Notes: generated by a model from the sequence alone, not told the origin. A DNA stretch of 64,000 bases from Epiperipatus broadwayi (GCA_028023455.1 JAQFVV010006543.1:746001-810000), one strand, 5' to 3'; shown: positions 11,100 through 24,121, counted from the stretch's first letter. Numbers and translations: made by a program.

Positions 11100-12684
11100 G
11101 TATAGAGAAAAGGAATGGAGGGTTTACTTTTATATTTATGATATACATGGCTGTTTTATTGACAAATGTCTTTTAATTTGTATGTATTTCGAATATTTTA
11201 TTATATAATAGTTCTAAATTTAACTAATAGAAGATTCCAACTTCTTTTTAAAATATATGTTTGTTGCTTTTATTTATATTTCATATTATATTTCACCCTC
11301 TCTAAGAACTATCATCAGTCCATGGAAATATGGCATTCAGGAAGTTGCGATGCTTCCAGCTTTTACATATATGAAATATATAAGTCTGACTTACAACTTT
11401 TTGTATAATCTAGAATATTAAACTAAGAATGGCTCCACCTTGTGATTAAAGATGGATTCAACAGAAATACTATTACTAGATAATGTGATTGCATGACCAG
11501 TTTTTAATTGGTTATTCACCTGATTGCATCATAACTAAAATATATTTAGATAAACTTGTAAAAAATCCTGTTATATTTTCAATTATGTATATCTATAAAA
11601 TATACTCAATTTATACATAACTATTTTATATAGTATAAAATTCTATATCATTTAAATGGTTTCTAGAGAGTATTAAATCATTCTTCATTGAAAAAGCCTC
11701 AAGTCCTTCAAGATATTAAAGAATGGCATTGATATTTTCAGTATTTTAGTTTTATAGCAGGCAGGAATTTTAATTCAACAAGTTGATGAAGAGGTTGAAA
11801 TTCTTGTAAAAAATTTTATTGATGTTTAGAATTTTCGAGTAATCTAATACTTAAAACAATTTTGGCAATGTAAAATCATTTATGGTTTGATTGCTTTTAA
11901 CATGCATGCAAACATATAAAGTTTGTTGGTAAAAACAGTAATATTCATTTCAGTGTAAATGTACTCCTGTTGTTTAAATTATTCTGGATTATCTATTTAA
12001 AATCCTAATGAGAGACAAAAAGTCAATTTTTCAACTGCTTGTAAAATAAAGACATTGTAATCTAATTGGCATAGGCTGAATAATTGCTTACATAGGTTAT
12101 TATAACATTTGTTTATATATACATAGCATGTCCAGTAAAAATATGACTGGTTATCTCTCCAAGCTGCTTGCAAGCCATTTTTGAATCAGTCCACCAACAA
12201 AAATTTTAAGGTTATAGCATGTCTGTATCATGAGTAATGACGTTAATTATAAAAGTGTGTTTTGTCTCTTTGAAGATCATCTTAGGTGTTCTCCCTGCCA
12301 TCATAAACTCTTTTTGTAACTTATAATTCCAATGTTATACATAATTTGAATAATTTTAAAGGTCTTCATAGCTCCGCCCAATTTAAAGTAAAATTTAACA
12401 TTAGCACATTGTTCCATTATAGGTTATAGTAAGCATCGCATTATCACATCTCATCACAACTCATGATCTAACTATACTAGCATCTTCCAACTTATATGGG
12501 GAATAGTTAAACTATGTCATTATATATACATTGATTTAGATAAAGTGCTGTAGAAATTTGGGAGAGACCAGTCCCTGGATGTACTTAATACTGTAATAGA
12601 ATAAGCAGGCAGGTTTAAAATGTAGTACAAATCAAATATGGTAAATCAGCTTTAGTTTTTTATCAGGCTGCACAGTTAATACCC
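11100..12684. other. Anonymous AT-rich stretch
   Basis: No gene, splice-site pattern or recognised repeat could be supported over this stretch. The short open frame at 11166-11408 has no domain and biased AT-rich composition. Confidence 0.35.
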
Positions 12685-12870
12685 AAGTATTGAATAGCTT
12701 CATGCTCTCAGATCTAACTGCTTCAGCTTCACCTACTTATGAAAGTAAAGAGAGGGTTCCCCTCTTTTCTTCCAAAATGTAAGCTTGTGGTTAAGACCTG
12801 TAGAAGTCCCTCCTATCACATTTTTATGCGCATATTCTTGAGGTTAAAGCCTTAGTAAATATTACTTACG
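12685..12870 (-). repeat. Repeat family R1, reverse-strand copy
   Basis: This is the reverse complement of the 3' part of the repeat at 57860-58105. Shared boxes include CTTCAGCTTCACCTA, GGGTTCCCCTCTTTTCTTCC, AAGCTTGTGGTTAAGACCTG and CATATTCTTGAGGTT. Divergence is moderate. Confidence 0.7.
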
Positions 12871-13265
12871 TAATCAATGTGCATTTAAATAAATTTATAA
12901 TTACCCAAATTTATGTAGGTGGAGTCAGAAAACTTGTTTAACCAAATAATATTAAACATTCTGAATTTGATTTCTTAGATTTAAATCTTATAATACCCTT
13001 TTGCAATACCAAATCCATTTTAGATGCCATAATATTAATTTTTGAATTTACTTATTTTATTTCACTAAGATTATATTTCTACCCTCAACTTTTTCAAGCA
13101 CATTTGTCCTTAGGTATTAGTTTTATCCTTTGAATATGGATTATAGCTTTAAAGTGGATTATGTACACTCGTGTATTTTACATGTGCAGAAAGAAAGAAA
13201 AAACATATGCCAGAGTGAAAATAAAAAAGGCTTATGACTTTATTACTCAGGAGTTCTCCTAAGAA

Positions 13266-13345
13266 GAATGAGTGCTGGAATCAATCCTGGGATCCCCCTT
13301 TCCCAATCCCAAGTCATACACTCTACCAACTGCACCAAACTGGAG
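13266..13345 (-). mobile_element. tRNA-like SINE head on the minus strand
   Basis: Read on the minus strand, this segment has a good A box (TGGTGCAGTTGGTAGAGTG) and a degraded B box (GGATTGATTCC) with tRNA-like spacing. It is a different tRNA-related sequence from family A. It adjoins a copy of repeat R1 at 13345-13610. No intact tRNA folding is expected, because the anticodon arm region is G-rich and unpaired. Confidence 0.5.
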
Positions 13346-13610
13346 GTTGGAAGTTTGTGCACAAAACATCTATCTAATGCCTACTCATCCAATATCTATA
13401 GACTAATTTTTAGATTGTGGCTTTTATCAGTAAGGAGCCTTCATCCCCATCCTGAATCCATTGATTACTCTGGCTTGCACTGAATGGCGCTACTGTATGG
13501 AAAGTTTAGCCTCTGTGTAAACAGCTTGTGTAAGCATAAAGAATAGTGATCATTGATGTTTAGTGGTTTAATAAGCAATTCTAGTTGTTAGAATTTTCCC
13601 ATTTATCCTT
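13345..13610 (+). repeat. Repeat family R1, copy
   Basis: Contains in order the family landmarks: CTATCTAATGCCTACT, ATAGACTAA, TTGTGGCTTTTATCAGTAAG, CCATTGATTACTCTG, GGCGCTACTGTATGGA and ACAGCTTGTGTAAGCAT. The same order is seen at 57600-57890. Confidence 0.65.
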
Positions 13611-13949
13611 AACAATACTTTTTCTTCATTGATGATTTCCTTTCATAGACAGGCAGTTCTAATGAGCTTTCGTAATTAACCTCCACTTGAATTACAGAAA
13701 AATTAGATGTGCACAATTCCTGGAGTGAAATTTTAGCCACACATATATGTTCAAATGCCAACAAAAATACTATATTTCATGTTTCTATGATATAGACAAT
13801 TATTTAATGGTTCCTAAACCTCTATTACACTTGATTCTACAGTATTTTTGAATATTTTTCTAATCAGTGCTTCTTGATTAATTAATACTTACTTCCCTTC
13901 TCTTTCTAAAAACTGGACACTCAGAATTAAAACTGAATAATGAGAACTA

Positions 13950-15590
13950 CTAAGAACTGACAAATAACTATTACTAAAAAATTGGTGAACATTTTGTATT
14001 GTTGTCCCTTTTGTTGTTAAAATCCCAATTTGGATGTTAATATTTGGGTGATTGTTTGCTTCAGAATTTCTTTTATGAAATAATATTAAATTTATTATAA
14101 TGATTTTAAATACACGAGTTATAACATATATTTCATTATATAACTGATTTAGTTGTTCGTAAGATCATTTAAAATGAGTGCTTCGTGTCCTTCTAGAGAA
14201 AATAAAGTAGAACTATGTTGATTTATTGTATATATTTGTATCAAAATTTATTTCATTCTTTTAAATTTTTGTTGTCTGAATTAATGTAGGAACATCTTTG
14301 TAGACTGATAACAGACTCCTTTTGTTATTTAAAAAAATCTTGATTTGTGCTTTAACACTTTAAAGATTATTTGCTTCAGCATTTACTTATTTTGAAGTGT
14401 CTAACATCATATTATTTTATTGCAGTGATTAAACATGGATGTCATAGAAATTATTTACATTATAATATTTGATTTAGTCCTTCTCAGGGTTTTTAAAAAT
14501 GAATGTTTAAGAAGTAAACCAAAACTAATTAATTTAACTGTTGTTTATATTTGCAATAGAATTTATTTCATTCTATTATACATCATCAGGTCATATATAA
14601 TATCTTTATAGACTTAAAAAAATTAGCTTTTTCGTTAATGACAAAATTTTGATTTGGGCTTCAGCATTTTCCAGATATGACATTAAACTTATTGTAGCTG
14701 TTTTAAATGCATAAGTTATAAAACTTATTTACATTATATAATTGATTTAAGATTTTTTAAGATTTTTAACATGGATATTTAATGCATTTGCATTCAGTAA
14801 ATAAAGTATTATATATAAAGTTCGCAAAACAAACTCTTAACAAGCTTTAAGAATATCCTCAACCCCAGACCGGTATCTGCATCTAGCGTTGTCAGTGAGG
14901 TGCCAGGATATTCATTAGATTAAAAATACTAGGACGAGCGCAGCACTTTATCACATGTTTAACTATTGAGAAGAAAATTTGAAACTTTCAGACATCAATA
15001 TGTCTAAAAATCCAGCTATCTAACTCAAATAGCCATATGGGACTGAACTAAGTTCAGATACACCATTTATTAATAGCTTTAGCAATGTAATATCGCCAAA
15101 GCCTCAATGGCAAAAAAATAAAATGATAAAAAATCAAGTCAGATGTCACATGACCGAATTTTAATAAAGCTCGTATTTACAAATGTTATATATAGAGTTC
15201 GCAAAACAAACTCTTAACAAGCTTTAAGAATATCCTCAACCCTAGCCTGCTAGATGCAGAAACCGGTCTGGGGTTAACGTTATTCTTAAAGCTTGTTAAG
15301 AGTTTGTTTTGCGAACTCTATATATAACATTTGTAAATACGAGTATTATTAAAATTAGGTCATATGACATCTGACTTGATTTTTTATCAGTAAATAAAGT
15401 AAAACTAAATTAATTTAACTGCAACAGAAATTTATTCTCAAGATAATATTTTCTGAATTAGTCCATGTATAACATCTTTACACAGTGACAAAAGAATTAT
15501 TCCTTTCATTAGTGATAAAATGAATACTGCAAGATCATTCATTTAGGCATTCCCTTACGTGAAATTTCTATAATTTGACATAATATGACT
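13950..15590. repeat. Tandem array of about 300-bp units, four visible
   Basis: Equivalent boxes recur at regular spacing. TGCTTCAG(A/C)ATTT-type boxes occur at about 14058, 14370 and 14659, and a GTTA...AAAAT(C/T)...GATTTG-type box at about 14012, 14323 and 14632, then 15508. Periods are about 312, 289 and, after subtracting the insertion at 14809-15386 with one target duplication, about 283. Units are well diverged, so this is an old minisatellite or satellite fragment. Confidence 0.6.
14809..15386. mobile_element. 578-bp insertion with direct and inverted internal repeats
   Basis: A 15-bp direct repeat, TCAGTAAATAAAGTA, flanks this block at 14794-14808 and 15387-15401, and removing the block restores the period of the surrounding tandem array. 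Inside, a ~55-bp segment (AGTTCGCAAAACAAACTCTT onward) occurs at the left end, again in direct orientation near 15187, and a third time inverted near 15280-15330. The 15120-15390 half is a palindrome with arms of more than 100 bp, complementary also for the preceding AAATCAAGTCAGATGTCA segment. The variable-length target duplication argues for target-primed retroposition; Penelope-like elements are one class known for such partly tandem, partly inverted structures. That assignment is inference. Confidence 0.65.
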
Positions 15591-15699
15591 ATAATGGAAA
15601 AAGAAGTTATATTGCCTAAAAGAATTTAGCTGCAGAGAAAGAGTACCAAGGTTATTAAATAAATATATATGAATATAGAAAAAATTAAACATTGAAGAA

Positions 15700-17420
15700 A
15701 AATGAGATAGCAATTATAAAAACATATAAAATGTTAAATTTACAGAGGAGTCCTAAAAAATAGATGGGTAGCAGAGATATTCATGAAGCTGTGATATAGA
15801 AATAAAACAGTTTTATTGGAGTGTCTAGATAAATAAATAAAAATGTCAGTGGTGAGATTCTAATTTAAAAGGAAAGACAAAAGTTATAGAACACTAATTA
15901 ATTACAATTATGAAAATAATTAAATGGGAACAATAGAATAACATAGATGGAAAGAAACAGGTGGTGTTTAAATCTAATTAGTGTATAGATGATAGTTTAT
16001 AACAAGGCAATGATCAGAATGAAGGAGAAAGTAGATGTGGTTTAAATGTAGTTTTTGTAAATATAGAGGAGGTTTATAACAAAATGAATATGGGAATAGT
16101 TTATGGAAGTATATGAAAATAATTAATAGACATATCAGTTAGGAAATATCTCTCCTATATTATTTTCGTATTATATAAAAAAAATGGTATTGATAATAGA
16201 AGGACTTGAACGAAGTGTTAAAATACTTTTAACAAATAATTTAAAAGAATGTATGTTTATCTATGTCTTTTCTTTCTGGACAATTTATTTTTGTGGGTAG
16301 ACAATATAGAAATATTTGGGGGGATTTGAACAAAAATGTGTAAGGAAATTGGGATTAATTTTATTAAAGAAATCATAATAAATGTTAGAGAAAAAATTTA
16401 ATTAGTTTTGGGGGGTTTTCAAGAAGAGGCAAACAAAAATGGTATATATATATATAATGATTGAAGAATCATTGTAAGTAGCTATAAAAATTATTTGGAT
16501 GACTAGAAAATGGAATTGATATATGATACAAAAGAAAGGGAGAAAGAGAATTGATAAATAAATTAATATTGTTTTCGTATAAGAAGCATAAGATAAAAAT
16601 TGTACAGAAGGGAATTATAGTGTCAGATTTAATGTATGAGAATGATATATTGTTGTTTTTATAAAAGAGTATTAAATATCATAGAAGGAATTTAATTAAG
16701 ACAAAAAGACATGTTTTGAATGTGAATAGCAAGTAAGGCATTTCAAGGGGAAATGAAACGATCATGTTTTTACATGAAAAACAAAAAGCAATTGAAAATG
16801 TTTAGAAAATTGCAGTTTATAGAATGGCTAAAATATTTTTTAATTTTTAAAACAGACAACAAGGTAAATAAAAAAGTAAATAATATAAACAATGTTACAA
16901 AAGTGAATAAAAATTATGTGTCAGATTATTTAGACAAAAAGTGGAATAAATCTGTTATAAAAACAATTGTTATAATAGTAGAGAGTATTGTGACTAGTAA
17001 AGAGCAAAAAGTTAGAAATATGAAGAGCAGACTTGGAATCTACTTGGGCAAATTACCAGAAGAAAATCATTTTATGACAATAATAATTAAAGCAGTCTAT
17101 ACTTTAAAAGTTTAGGCAGGGGTAAGTGGAATAATTTGGAACATTTGATTTGGTAATTCATGTAAAGAAAAATTTAAAAATATTAACCATTTATTATTGG
17201 AGTGTAAAATCTAGAGAGATGGAAATAGTGAATTTATGATACAATAAATATAAATTAGATAAAAAAAATAGGATGCTTTTATATTGAGACTGAATAATAA
17301 TGGAATAGAAAAATAATAGAAGCTATCTGGATTAGAAAATGATGAAAAAGAGAAGTATGATTTTTTGATAATTTTTTAGAACTTTTATTGGCACAGAGAT
17401 AGCCGAGATTAATAAAAGAG
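15700..17420 (+). pseudogene. Old, heavily decayed LINE copy (RT to 3' tail)
   Basis: Translated piecewise, this stretch follows the same order as the LINE at 24120-28160: a region matching the RT block with GGV then VYR and a broken counterpart of FIDIEKAYNRV near 15960-16110, the region after the catalytic site near 16300-16650, and the C-terminal domain near 16750-17120 (FYMKNKKQLKMFRKLQFIEW in one open stretch). It ends at about 17420 in a diverged version of the LINE's 3' tail. Stops and frameshifts are frequent. The 120-codon open stretch at 16753-17115 is a leftover of this ORF, not an independent gene. Confidence 0.7.
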
Positions 17421-17812
17421 AAACCATGTTTTATCACATGTGCCTGTTCAATGGCAATTTCAGTAATTCAATTGGTGATTATGTTCAAATATTGTAATAC
17501 TTAAGAGCAGTTAATAGTGCATTTTATGGGCAAAAGCTCTTACTGAAATAAATATTCATAAGGAGATATTTCCTGTTTATAGCTAAAAACATTAATCATA
17601 TAAAGCTAGATTTATTCAGCTATGTTGGTGAAAAAATTACATTCAAGGGAATTTTAAAATGATAGGAGAAGTGTAGAAATGGCAATAGAGATTTTATAAA
17701 TATCTTTTTAGATGTATATAGTACTCATTTTACTTTTTGTAACTATTTATAACCGATATACTAATTTTTTTTTGATTGCCTTGAATTTTATTAATATTTT
17801 TATTTTTGTTAG
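17421..17812 (+). other. Intron-like sequence before the terminal exon
   Basis: AT-rich sequence without open frames, ending in a pyrimidine-rich tract and the acceptor TTTATTTTTGTTAG at 17799-17812. I take it as the 3' end of an intron of the gene whose last exon follows. Confidence 0.5.
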
Positions 17813-18159
17813 ATGTTTATGGACATCTCACAACTGATGAGGACCCTCCAGAAGGACTCACCATTCAAGCCCATGCAGATCCACCCAATATTAAAGATGT
17901 TGTGGTCCTGCCACAAGATCTAACACCTTTAGAAGTTCCTAGTTGTGACGACATTCCTATGACTCAAACAACAAATAAACTGATCAAATCAAGTTTATCT
18001 CCAGCAGATGGCAAAAAAAGTTGGATCAAAAAACCTGTACTCAATAATGGCAAAGTCAGTCCTATGAAGCCACTACAAAATAATCGTTCTCTTTCCGAAG
18101 ATCATGGGTCCATGTCTTCAACTACTGCCCTTTATAATGAAAACTTTGCCATTAAGTGA
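17813..18159 (+). CDS. 3'-terminal coding exon of an unidentified host gene
   Basis: The exon starts right after a splice acceptor (T-rich tract, TTAG at 17809-17812). The open frame uses the last two bases of a split codon (phase-1 intron) and runs 115 codons to TGA at 18157-18159. The encoded tail begins VYGHLTTDEDPPEGLTIQ and ends LYNENFAIK. It is rich in Pro, Ser, Thr, Asn and Asp, has no membrane segment or zinc motif, and looks like a disordered C-terminus. Codon use is balanced and unlike the surrounding AT-biased junk, which supports real coding. I do not recognise the family. Upstream exons are not found in the window; the preceding intron would have to span the repeats to the left. 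Confidence 0.72.
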
Positions 18160-18790
18160 AATGTTTTCAATGCAAATAAATTTAAGAGCAGTATTTGAAA
18201 GCCATAGGTGTTCATATTTGCTAAAATTATGATCGGAACAAAGAGAATTATTTACTGTTGTAGATTTTTCCCCCCAAAAGTCCTGAATCTTTGGTATGAT
18301 TGTAAATTTTGAATAAGTGAGTTGTCAAAAGAGTATTTTAGAAATCCAGCATAGTTTTCTTTTCTCTCTTTTTTTAAAAGTTTATTTTTTTACATCAGAA
18401 AATTTAAAATGGTTGTGATAATTAATTTTTGAAATTTATTCTAATTACTGTACTGTATTTAAATTGAGCCTTAAAATGTAGTAAACATTACTATTGTAAA
18501 AAAAATTCTTTTCTTCATTTATTTTTAAGTTCATATAAATTATTTTTTTAATTTGTAAAATAAGAATATTGTTTTCCGTAGATGTATGTTAGTATATTTA
18601 TAATGTACCATACTATATTTTTTTATGCCTCAGGAATTTAAACATTTTTTGTTGTAATTTATTTTATGTTGTATTAAAAGTCTTAACAGTTGTAAAAGTA
18701 ATATGTCTCTCTGTTTATTTCTTAAACATTTTTCTGTCTGTGTTATTTACATCTTTTATTTAACATATATAAATAAGGGCACTCTATTTC
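18160..18790 (+). other. 3' UTR of the terminal exon
   Basis: Sequence downstream of the stop is T-rich and non-coding. An AATAAA lies very close to the stop at 18175-18180, an ATTAAA at 18673-18678, and another ATAAATAAG near 18770, so several polyadenylation sites are possible. The UTR must end before the LINE tail that begins at 18871. Confidence 0.5.
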
Positions 18791-18870
18791 ATACAACAAG
18801 CATTGCCATGTAATGACCCTAATCTGTAATGTATTTTGTGTGACTGTCATTCCATACCTTATTCTGCTGA

Positions 18871-19340
18871 TATGATGTGATGTACTGTAGCTTCTCCTTA
18901 AACGAAGTCAAGAATCTCTCAGCAATTATGCCCAGAGTAGCCACTTTACCTTCCATTCCCCACTCTAAATTTTCCCATATTCTGCTCTATCTCATTTCCA
19001 CAACATAATCTTTGTCAACTCTATGGCCTTTATATCTAAATCCCCCTTATCTTTTCCCAAACCCAGCATAAAAACCAATAATCCACGTTCTATATAATCA
19101 CTTTTTTCATATTTAGTTGTACCCTTTCTGTTTTCAAGCATTTACATTCAGTTAACAAATGTAATATTTTCTATTCCTTCCTTACACAATTTACAGATTA
19201 AATCGCCCATATTTTCCATTTACATGTATATTCTCTTGTTGCTAAAGATCCCATTCAAGCCTTAAACAATAAACTACTTTTCTTACTATTATCATATATT
19301 AACTCACACCTAATATTCTGTTTACTTCTCTCTCTATATA
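18871..19340 (-). mobile_element. LINE 3' end (C-terminal domain and tail)
   Basis: On the minus strand this matches, segment by segment, the 3' ends at 34867-35330 and 36150-36636. It includes the counterpart of the CX2CX8HX4C zinc-binding region and the tail that ends ...GAGAAGC...ACATCA. It is cut off at 19330-19344 in a TATATA tract, at the same internal position where the LINE body at 24120 breaks off. The two pieces are probably halves of one element. Confidence 0.8.
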
Positions 19341-19344
19341 TATA

Positions 19345-19448
19345 TATAATTGAAATAATATTTTTAACGGTTTACAAACAATTACAAACAATCTTTAAAG
19401 ATTGTTTGTAATTGTTTGTAAACCGTTAAAAATATTTTTTCAATTATA
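19345..19448. repeat. Near-perfect palindrome, about 104 bp
   Basis: Arms of about 52 bp meet with almost no loop at about 19396: the left starts TATAATTGAAATAATATTTT and the right ends with its complement at 19448. TA/TATA flanks both ends. This is a miniature palindromic transposon-like element sitting at the edge of the 4.7-kb block that splits the LINE. Confidence 0.8.
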
Positions 19449-22400
19449 ATTACAATATTGTTTTTAATTAACGGATATTTTATTTATATATATATATTAA
19501 CCTACACTCCCAACACTGCTCATATACATTACATGAGCGAAATGCCCAGGCGCCAGTTATATTAATGAATAAAACAATAGAACAAGATATATAATACAAA
19601 ACTATTATTGAGACTCTATATTTAAGTTTATGCTCAGCTCAGTGGGAGGCTATAGGCAGTTCATAAGATATATGATGATAAATAAATGAAAGAAGAAATA
19701 TTACCAACACTAAATATAATGTAAATCCTTTTTATTAATTAATTGTATGATAAAGAATCATGTTTATGGTACAGTCTATTAAAATATACTTTAAACTTAA
19801 TTTCTTCCTTCATCCAAATATAACATATATCAGCTTGCTATAATTACAATACTAAACAATTCTATGACTTGGCATATCACAATCTAAACATCTACTTTAA
19901 TGCCAATCAAGAAATAAACAATAAGATCTCAGGGAATTTAACAAACACAGTTGAATTAAATAAATTACATTGGCCCATAAGTTATAATTCTAAAGTATGA
20001 TGAAAATGTAATGAAACAAATTGACTAAAATATTTTTACTGTGTTTCAATAATAAGATAATGACAGAAATAGGATATTTTAATCTCATATCATCATCTAA
20101 CAAATATACTAATTTGACAACCTTTCTAATACATTTATCCAGTGGCAAATGTTCCTTATAATGTTTGGATTAAGAAAAACAATATTGTCAGACACCAGCA
20201 AATTTGATATTATAGTTATAAAACAGTATATCTATTTTATAATCAATGTATGGAATGTGGAAATGGAAAACACGAATGTATACAATAATAAATCCAGACA
20301 CAGTTTTAAGATTTTAAACAAATAAAATAAATCATTTATTACAATAAAATAAATTTGGTTTAACATATTTACAATTGGACTACTTGTCCTACAGATTTTT
20401 AAATTATCAAATAAACTTTAAGCATCAGTTTGGGATTATCCCTATTATCAAAGCAAATTAACAACAAAACTTAAATATTCTGACTTCGAACACATGCTTT
20501 GTCTACATGTTTCATCTACATGACACTAAATAAACAACATGTTATATTATTAACACACGAAAAAAAAAAACTTTTGAGAGGATATTACCATTGATTAATA
20601 AAATAAATCAAATTAATTATATTTGGCTCTCAACCAAGCAACTTTCTCTAATTGACTAAATAATCACTTTCAATTACGAATACCTTTCATGCATAGCAAC
20701 AAAATCATGTTCATTCTGATGATTTGATGATTTATAACCTTTATTTAAATAAATACACTGTAGTTTAAAATATTTATTTCCCGTTTAAATCTCAATAACT
20801 TTATACTTCTATTTAAATGAATGTAATGTATTTCAAAACATTTATTTCTCATTTTAATTTCCATAACTCTATACTTTATATATGCGGTATTATTTATATT
20901 ACATGTGTGTGTGCGTGTGTCAAGCAACAATGATAGAAAATAATCTTTTCTACAAACTCTCCATTCATTAAGAAAATATCATACAATTATTTTATTTCGG
21001 ACAATGTCGTAATTCATCAATAAAATAAGACACTAATATTACATCAAGAATTAATTTAACAATTTATCTGGCCACATATTAATTAACACAGAGCTATATT
21101 TTCATGATTATACAGACTATACGTTATAAGGGAAATCTACATGAAGAGCAGATAAACTCTTACTGAACATTTCTACCATAATTCATCTGATTCTAAATAC
21201 ACTGTTGGTGGGGAACCTTTTCCTCATCACCAAGAATATAAGAAAAACGTTACATAACTTCCTAAACATCATTTAATCATACTTCAACAATAATTCATCT
21301 ACTTCTAAATATACTATTGGTGGGGAACCTCTTCCTCATCACCAGGGCTCTAAGAAAACATCACTTAACTTCGAAAAATATCATTTAATCATACGCATAT
21401 AACATCATCTAGGCTCTACTTATGGAAAAACATATACTAAATAAGCAAAATCTTTTATCCCTACAAACATTATAATGCAATCAGATTTCTTTCCATTCTC
21501 AAAGCTCTTATAATATCGAACATTATAAATACACGCTGGCAGATAAATACATACAGATAACATACTAATCCGTTCCACTCAATAGAATACGACAGCATCT
21601 GAAATTTATACATAAAAATATTCACAAACTGAGCTTTATCAAACAAATGTCATAATTGTGCAAAACAGACGCATACCCGCGAATAAAAATATATATAAAA
21701 TTAACTCTAAATTACATACTATGCAGGCAACATGGTAATTAAATATTGCATCAAGGTATAACTTTTAATTCAGAATAAACTTTAGGTTACTTTTTAAAAT
21801 TTAATGGTTATAATTATTACGAACGAACTTTCTTTCATATCTAGCAAACTATTTCTATTATACGTTCGTTGATTGAAAAAAAAAAAATTCTCACTTTGAG
21901 ATAATAAAGTATACAAAATAAATATAAACCTCTAATAATATATTTAAAAAAATATTTCTTTCTTTTACCTTCGTAAAAGAACAATAAGACCTATTTGTAC
22001 ACAATCAATTTTTACCAGCGTATTCCTCATTTGGATACACTTCGGAGACAGTCTTGAAGGTCAAAATAACCCAAATTATCAATAAAACATAATAATACAT
22101 AAGCCTATTATCAATAATATACATTAATAATGACAAGCAATAAAAAAAAAATAATAAAAAAAAAAAAATTATTTGTTTTGTAACTTAAAATGAAAGTTCA
22201 CTTGCAAAGCTCTGCTCCACATTTATGAAACAATATGGAACACATTCCAAACTGAATTTAAATAAAACAAACTTCTGCAGGATAACTTAAAAAAAATATA
22301 ATCATAACTTAAATCTGACCCAGCACCTCCAGTGTTCATAGCATATCTATTTGAGGTACCAAATCACACACACACAAGCAATTAATTTCTTCTTTATTAT

Positions 22401-24060
22401 ATTGAAAATATAAGACATTTTCCATTGTAGTGCTAAATTAAATACGCAATTATTCTTATTAGTTTTCTTGGATAGCATTTAACACTTTATAGTGTATTAT
22501 ATGCATGGCTTATTCTTAAATATTGTCAAGTAAGATACCATGGTTCCTTAGTAATTCCACAATTAATAATACTTTGTTTTATATTCCATCTTTATCGAAG
22601 AGAACAAAAATTACCCGCATTTCTATCCTTCCATTCGATTTAAGCAAATACTTAGTTTGAAGTAACTCACATTTTATTTCTTTCATTTAAAATACGTATT
22701 ATTTCCAGAAATACCAGATAAATAAATACTGTTATCTCTTTATGATGAATTTAAACATGGCATGATTTATCAAAATATGCATATTCTTAATTTTATGTTT
22801 AGTCCTCACAAAAACACAACACGGAAAATAGTGAAGAATTAAAATATATCCTGTAAAATAGTTCTGCATGCGTTTCCCAGATATATTAAAATACACACGT
22901 TGGTTAGTGATACAACAATAATATTCATGCAATTTATTCTTATTTAAAATGACAATTAAATGAAGTAGTGTAGACTGGATGTTATCAACATACATTTTTA
23001 AAAGAGCAATAGTTATGAAGCGGTTAATTCACAACGTTTCAATCGAGGAGATCAAAGTAAACTGTGTACCTTTTTAAAATTTAGAGTTCCATTCTAGTTA
23101 GCCTTTCCCATAATAAATTTCTTAAGATCCTTTCGAGGTTTTACTCCAAAGTTTTTTTTAAAATCAATTTGACTTCAGCAACTTTTTTTTTTTTTAATTT
23201 TCACAATAATGAGCCACTGTTTTCTGGCTACAATTACATTACATAATATGCAAATTTTTCACTGGAGATCTTTGTTAAATGGCCCTCTTTAGCAAAAAGA
23301 TCATTTCCCTTCACAAGGCTACTCCCACCCTTCTTTTCTATCTAAGCTAATTACATATTCAAAAAAAAAAAAAACCATTCTGATTAAATCAAGACAAAAA
23401 AAAATAAATAAATAGCTTTTTTAAACTTGAAAGAAAAATGAATATTAATTAACTATTAAACAAAAATGATTAATAATTTATTTAATTTGTAAAATAATTC
23501 ATTGATTCAACTATCTATTAATCATTAGAAAGAAATATATATTTGTTAAATTATTTAAGATAATTACTGTAATTTAAATGTTTTTATTGTACATGTGCTA
23601 TTGTTTGCTGTTATTAAAAGATGAAAATGAAATGAAACATAATACAGACATATATGCATGCACATGTACTGCAACCTAAATATTAAACTATCCTAACTAA
23701 ATATAATTGAAATGGCTATTAATTGTTGACAAAAGGATAAGTACTAATGAATAAGGGATTTTGAAACCATTCAACCAAATATTACACTAATATAAAATAA
23801 CCTTGCATTTTCCTGCCCAAATATACCAATTCCTATAATAACAACCCCTCTCTCTGGCATTAAATGCTTCACTAACCACAACAATAATAACAAATACTTA
23901 TAAAGTGGTCAATCAACTGCATAAGCGATCCATATCCAAGCTTTAAACAATCTCCAGCAAAGAATTTTAAAATTCTAAGGCTATTTCATTTTTTTAATAT
24001 AATGTAACTATGCAATGCAGATACAAAGTATGTCAATTCCTTGTGCCCATCCAGATGGTC

Positions 24061-24063
<3 letters not shown>
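19449..24063. other. Anonymous AT-rich block inserted in the LINE
   Basis: No coding region is recognised on either strand. It contains a two-copy tandem repeat at 21181-21404 and a segment near 21680-21760 similar to 2967-3050. Short frames at 20745-20930 and 22732-22995 have no domains. The block lies between the two halves of a LINE, so it is likely one or more later insertions, but no terminal repeats were found that would define a single element. Confidence 0.45.
21181..21404. repeat. Two-copy tandem repeat, period about 112 bp
   Basis: ATTCATCT(G/A)(A/C)TTCTAAATA followed by TTGGTGGGGAACC and CCTCATCACCA occurs at 21181 and again at 21293. Both copies then run through AACTTC and ATCATTTAATCATAC. 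Divergence is modest. Confidence 0.75.

Positions 24064-24121
<58 letters not shown>
24064..24121. repeat. (TA)n microsatellite
   Basis: About 29 uninterrupted TA dinucleotides. It occupies the same place in the LINE where other copies carry a short ATATATATA, so it is an expansion of an element-internal tract. The tyrosine/isoleucine run in the forward frame crossing it is not a protein. Confidence 0.95.
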
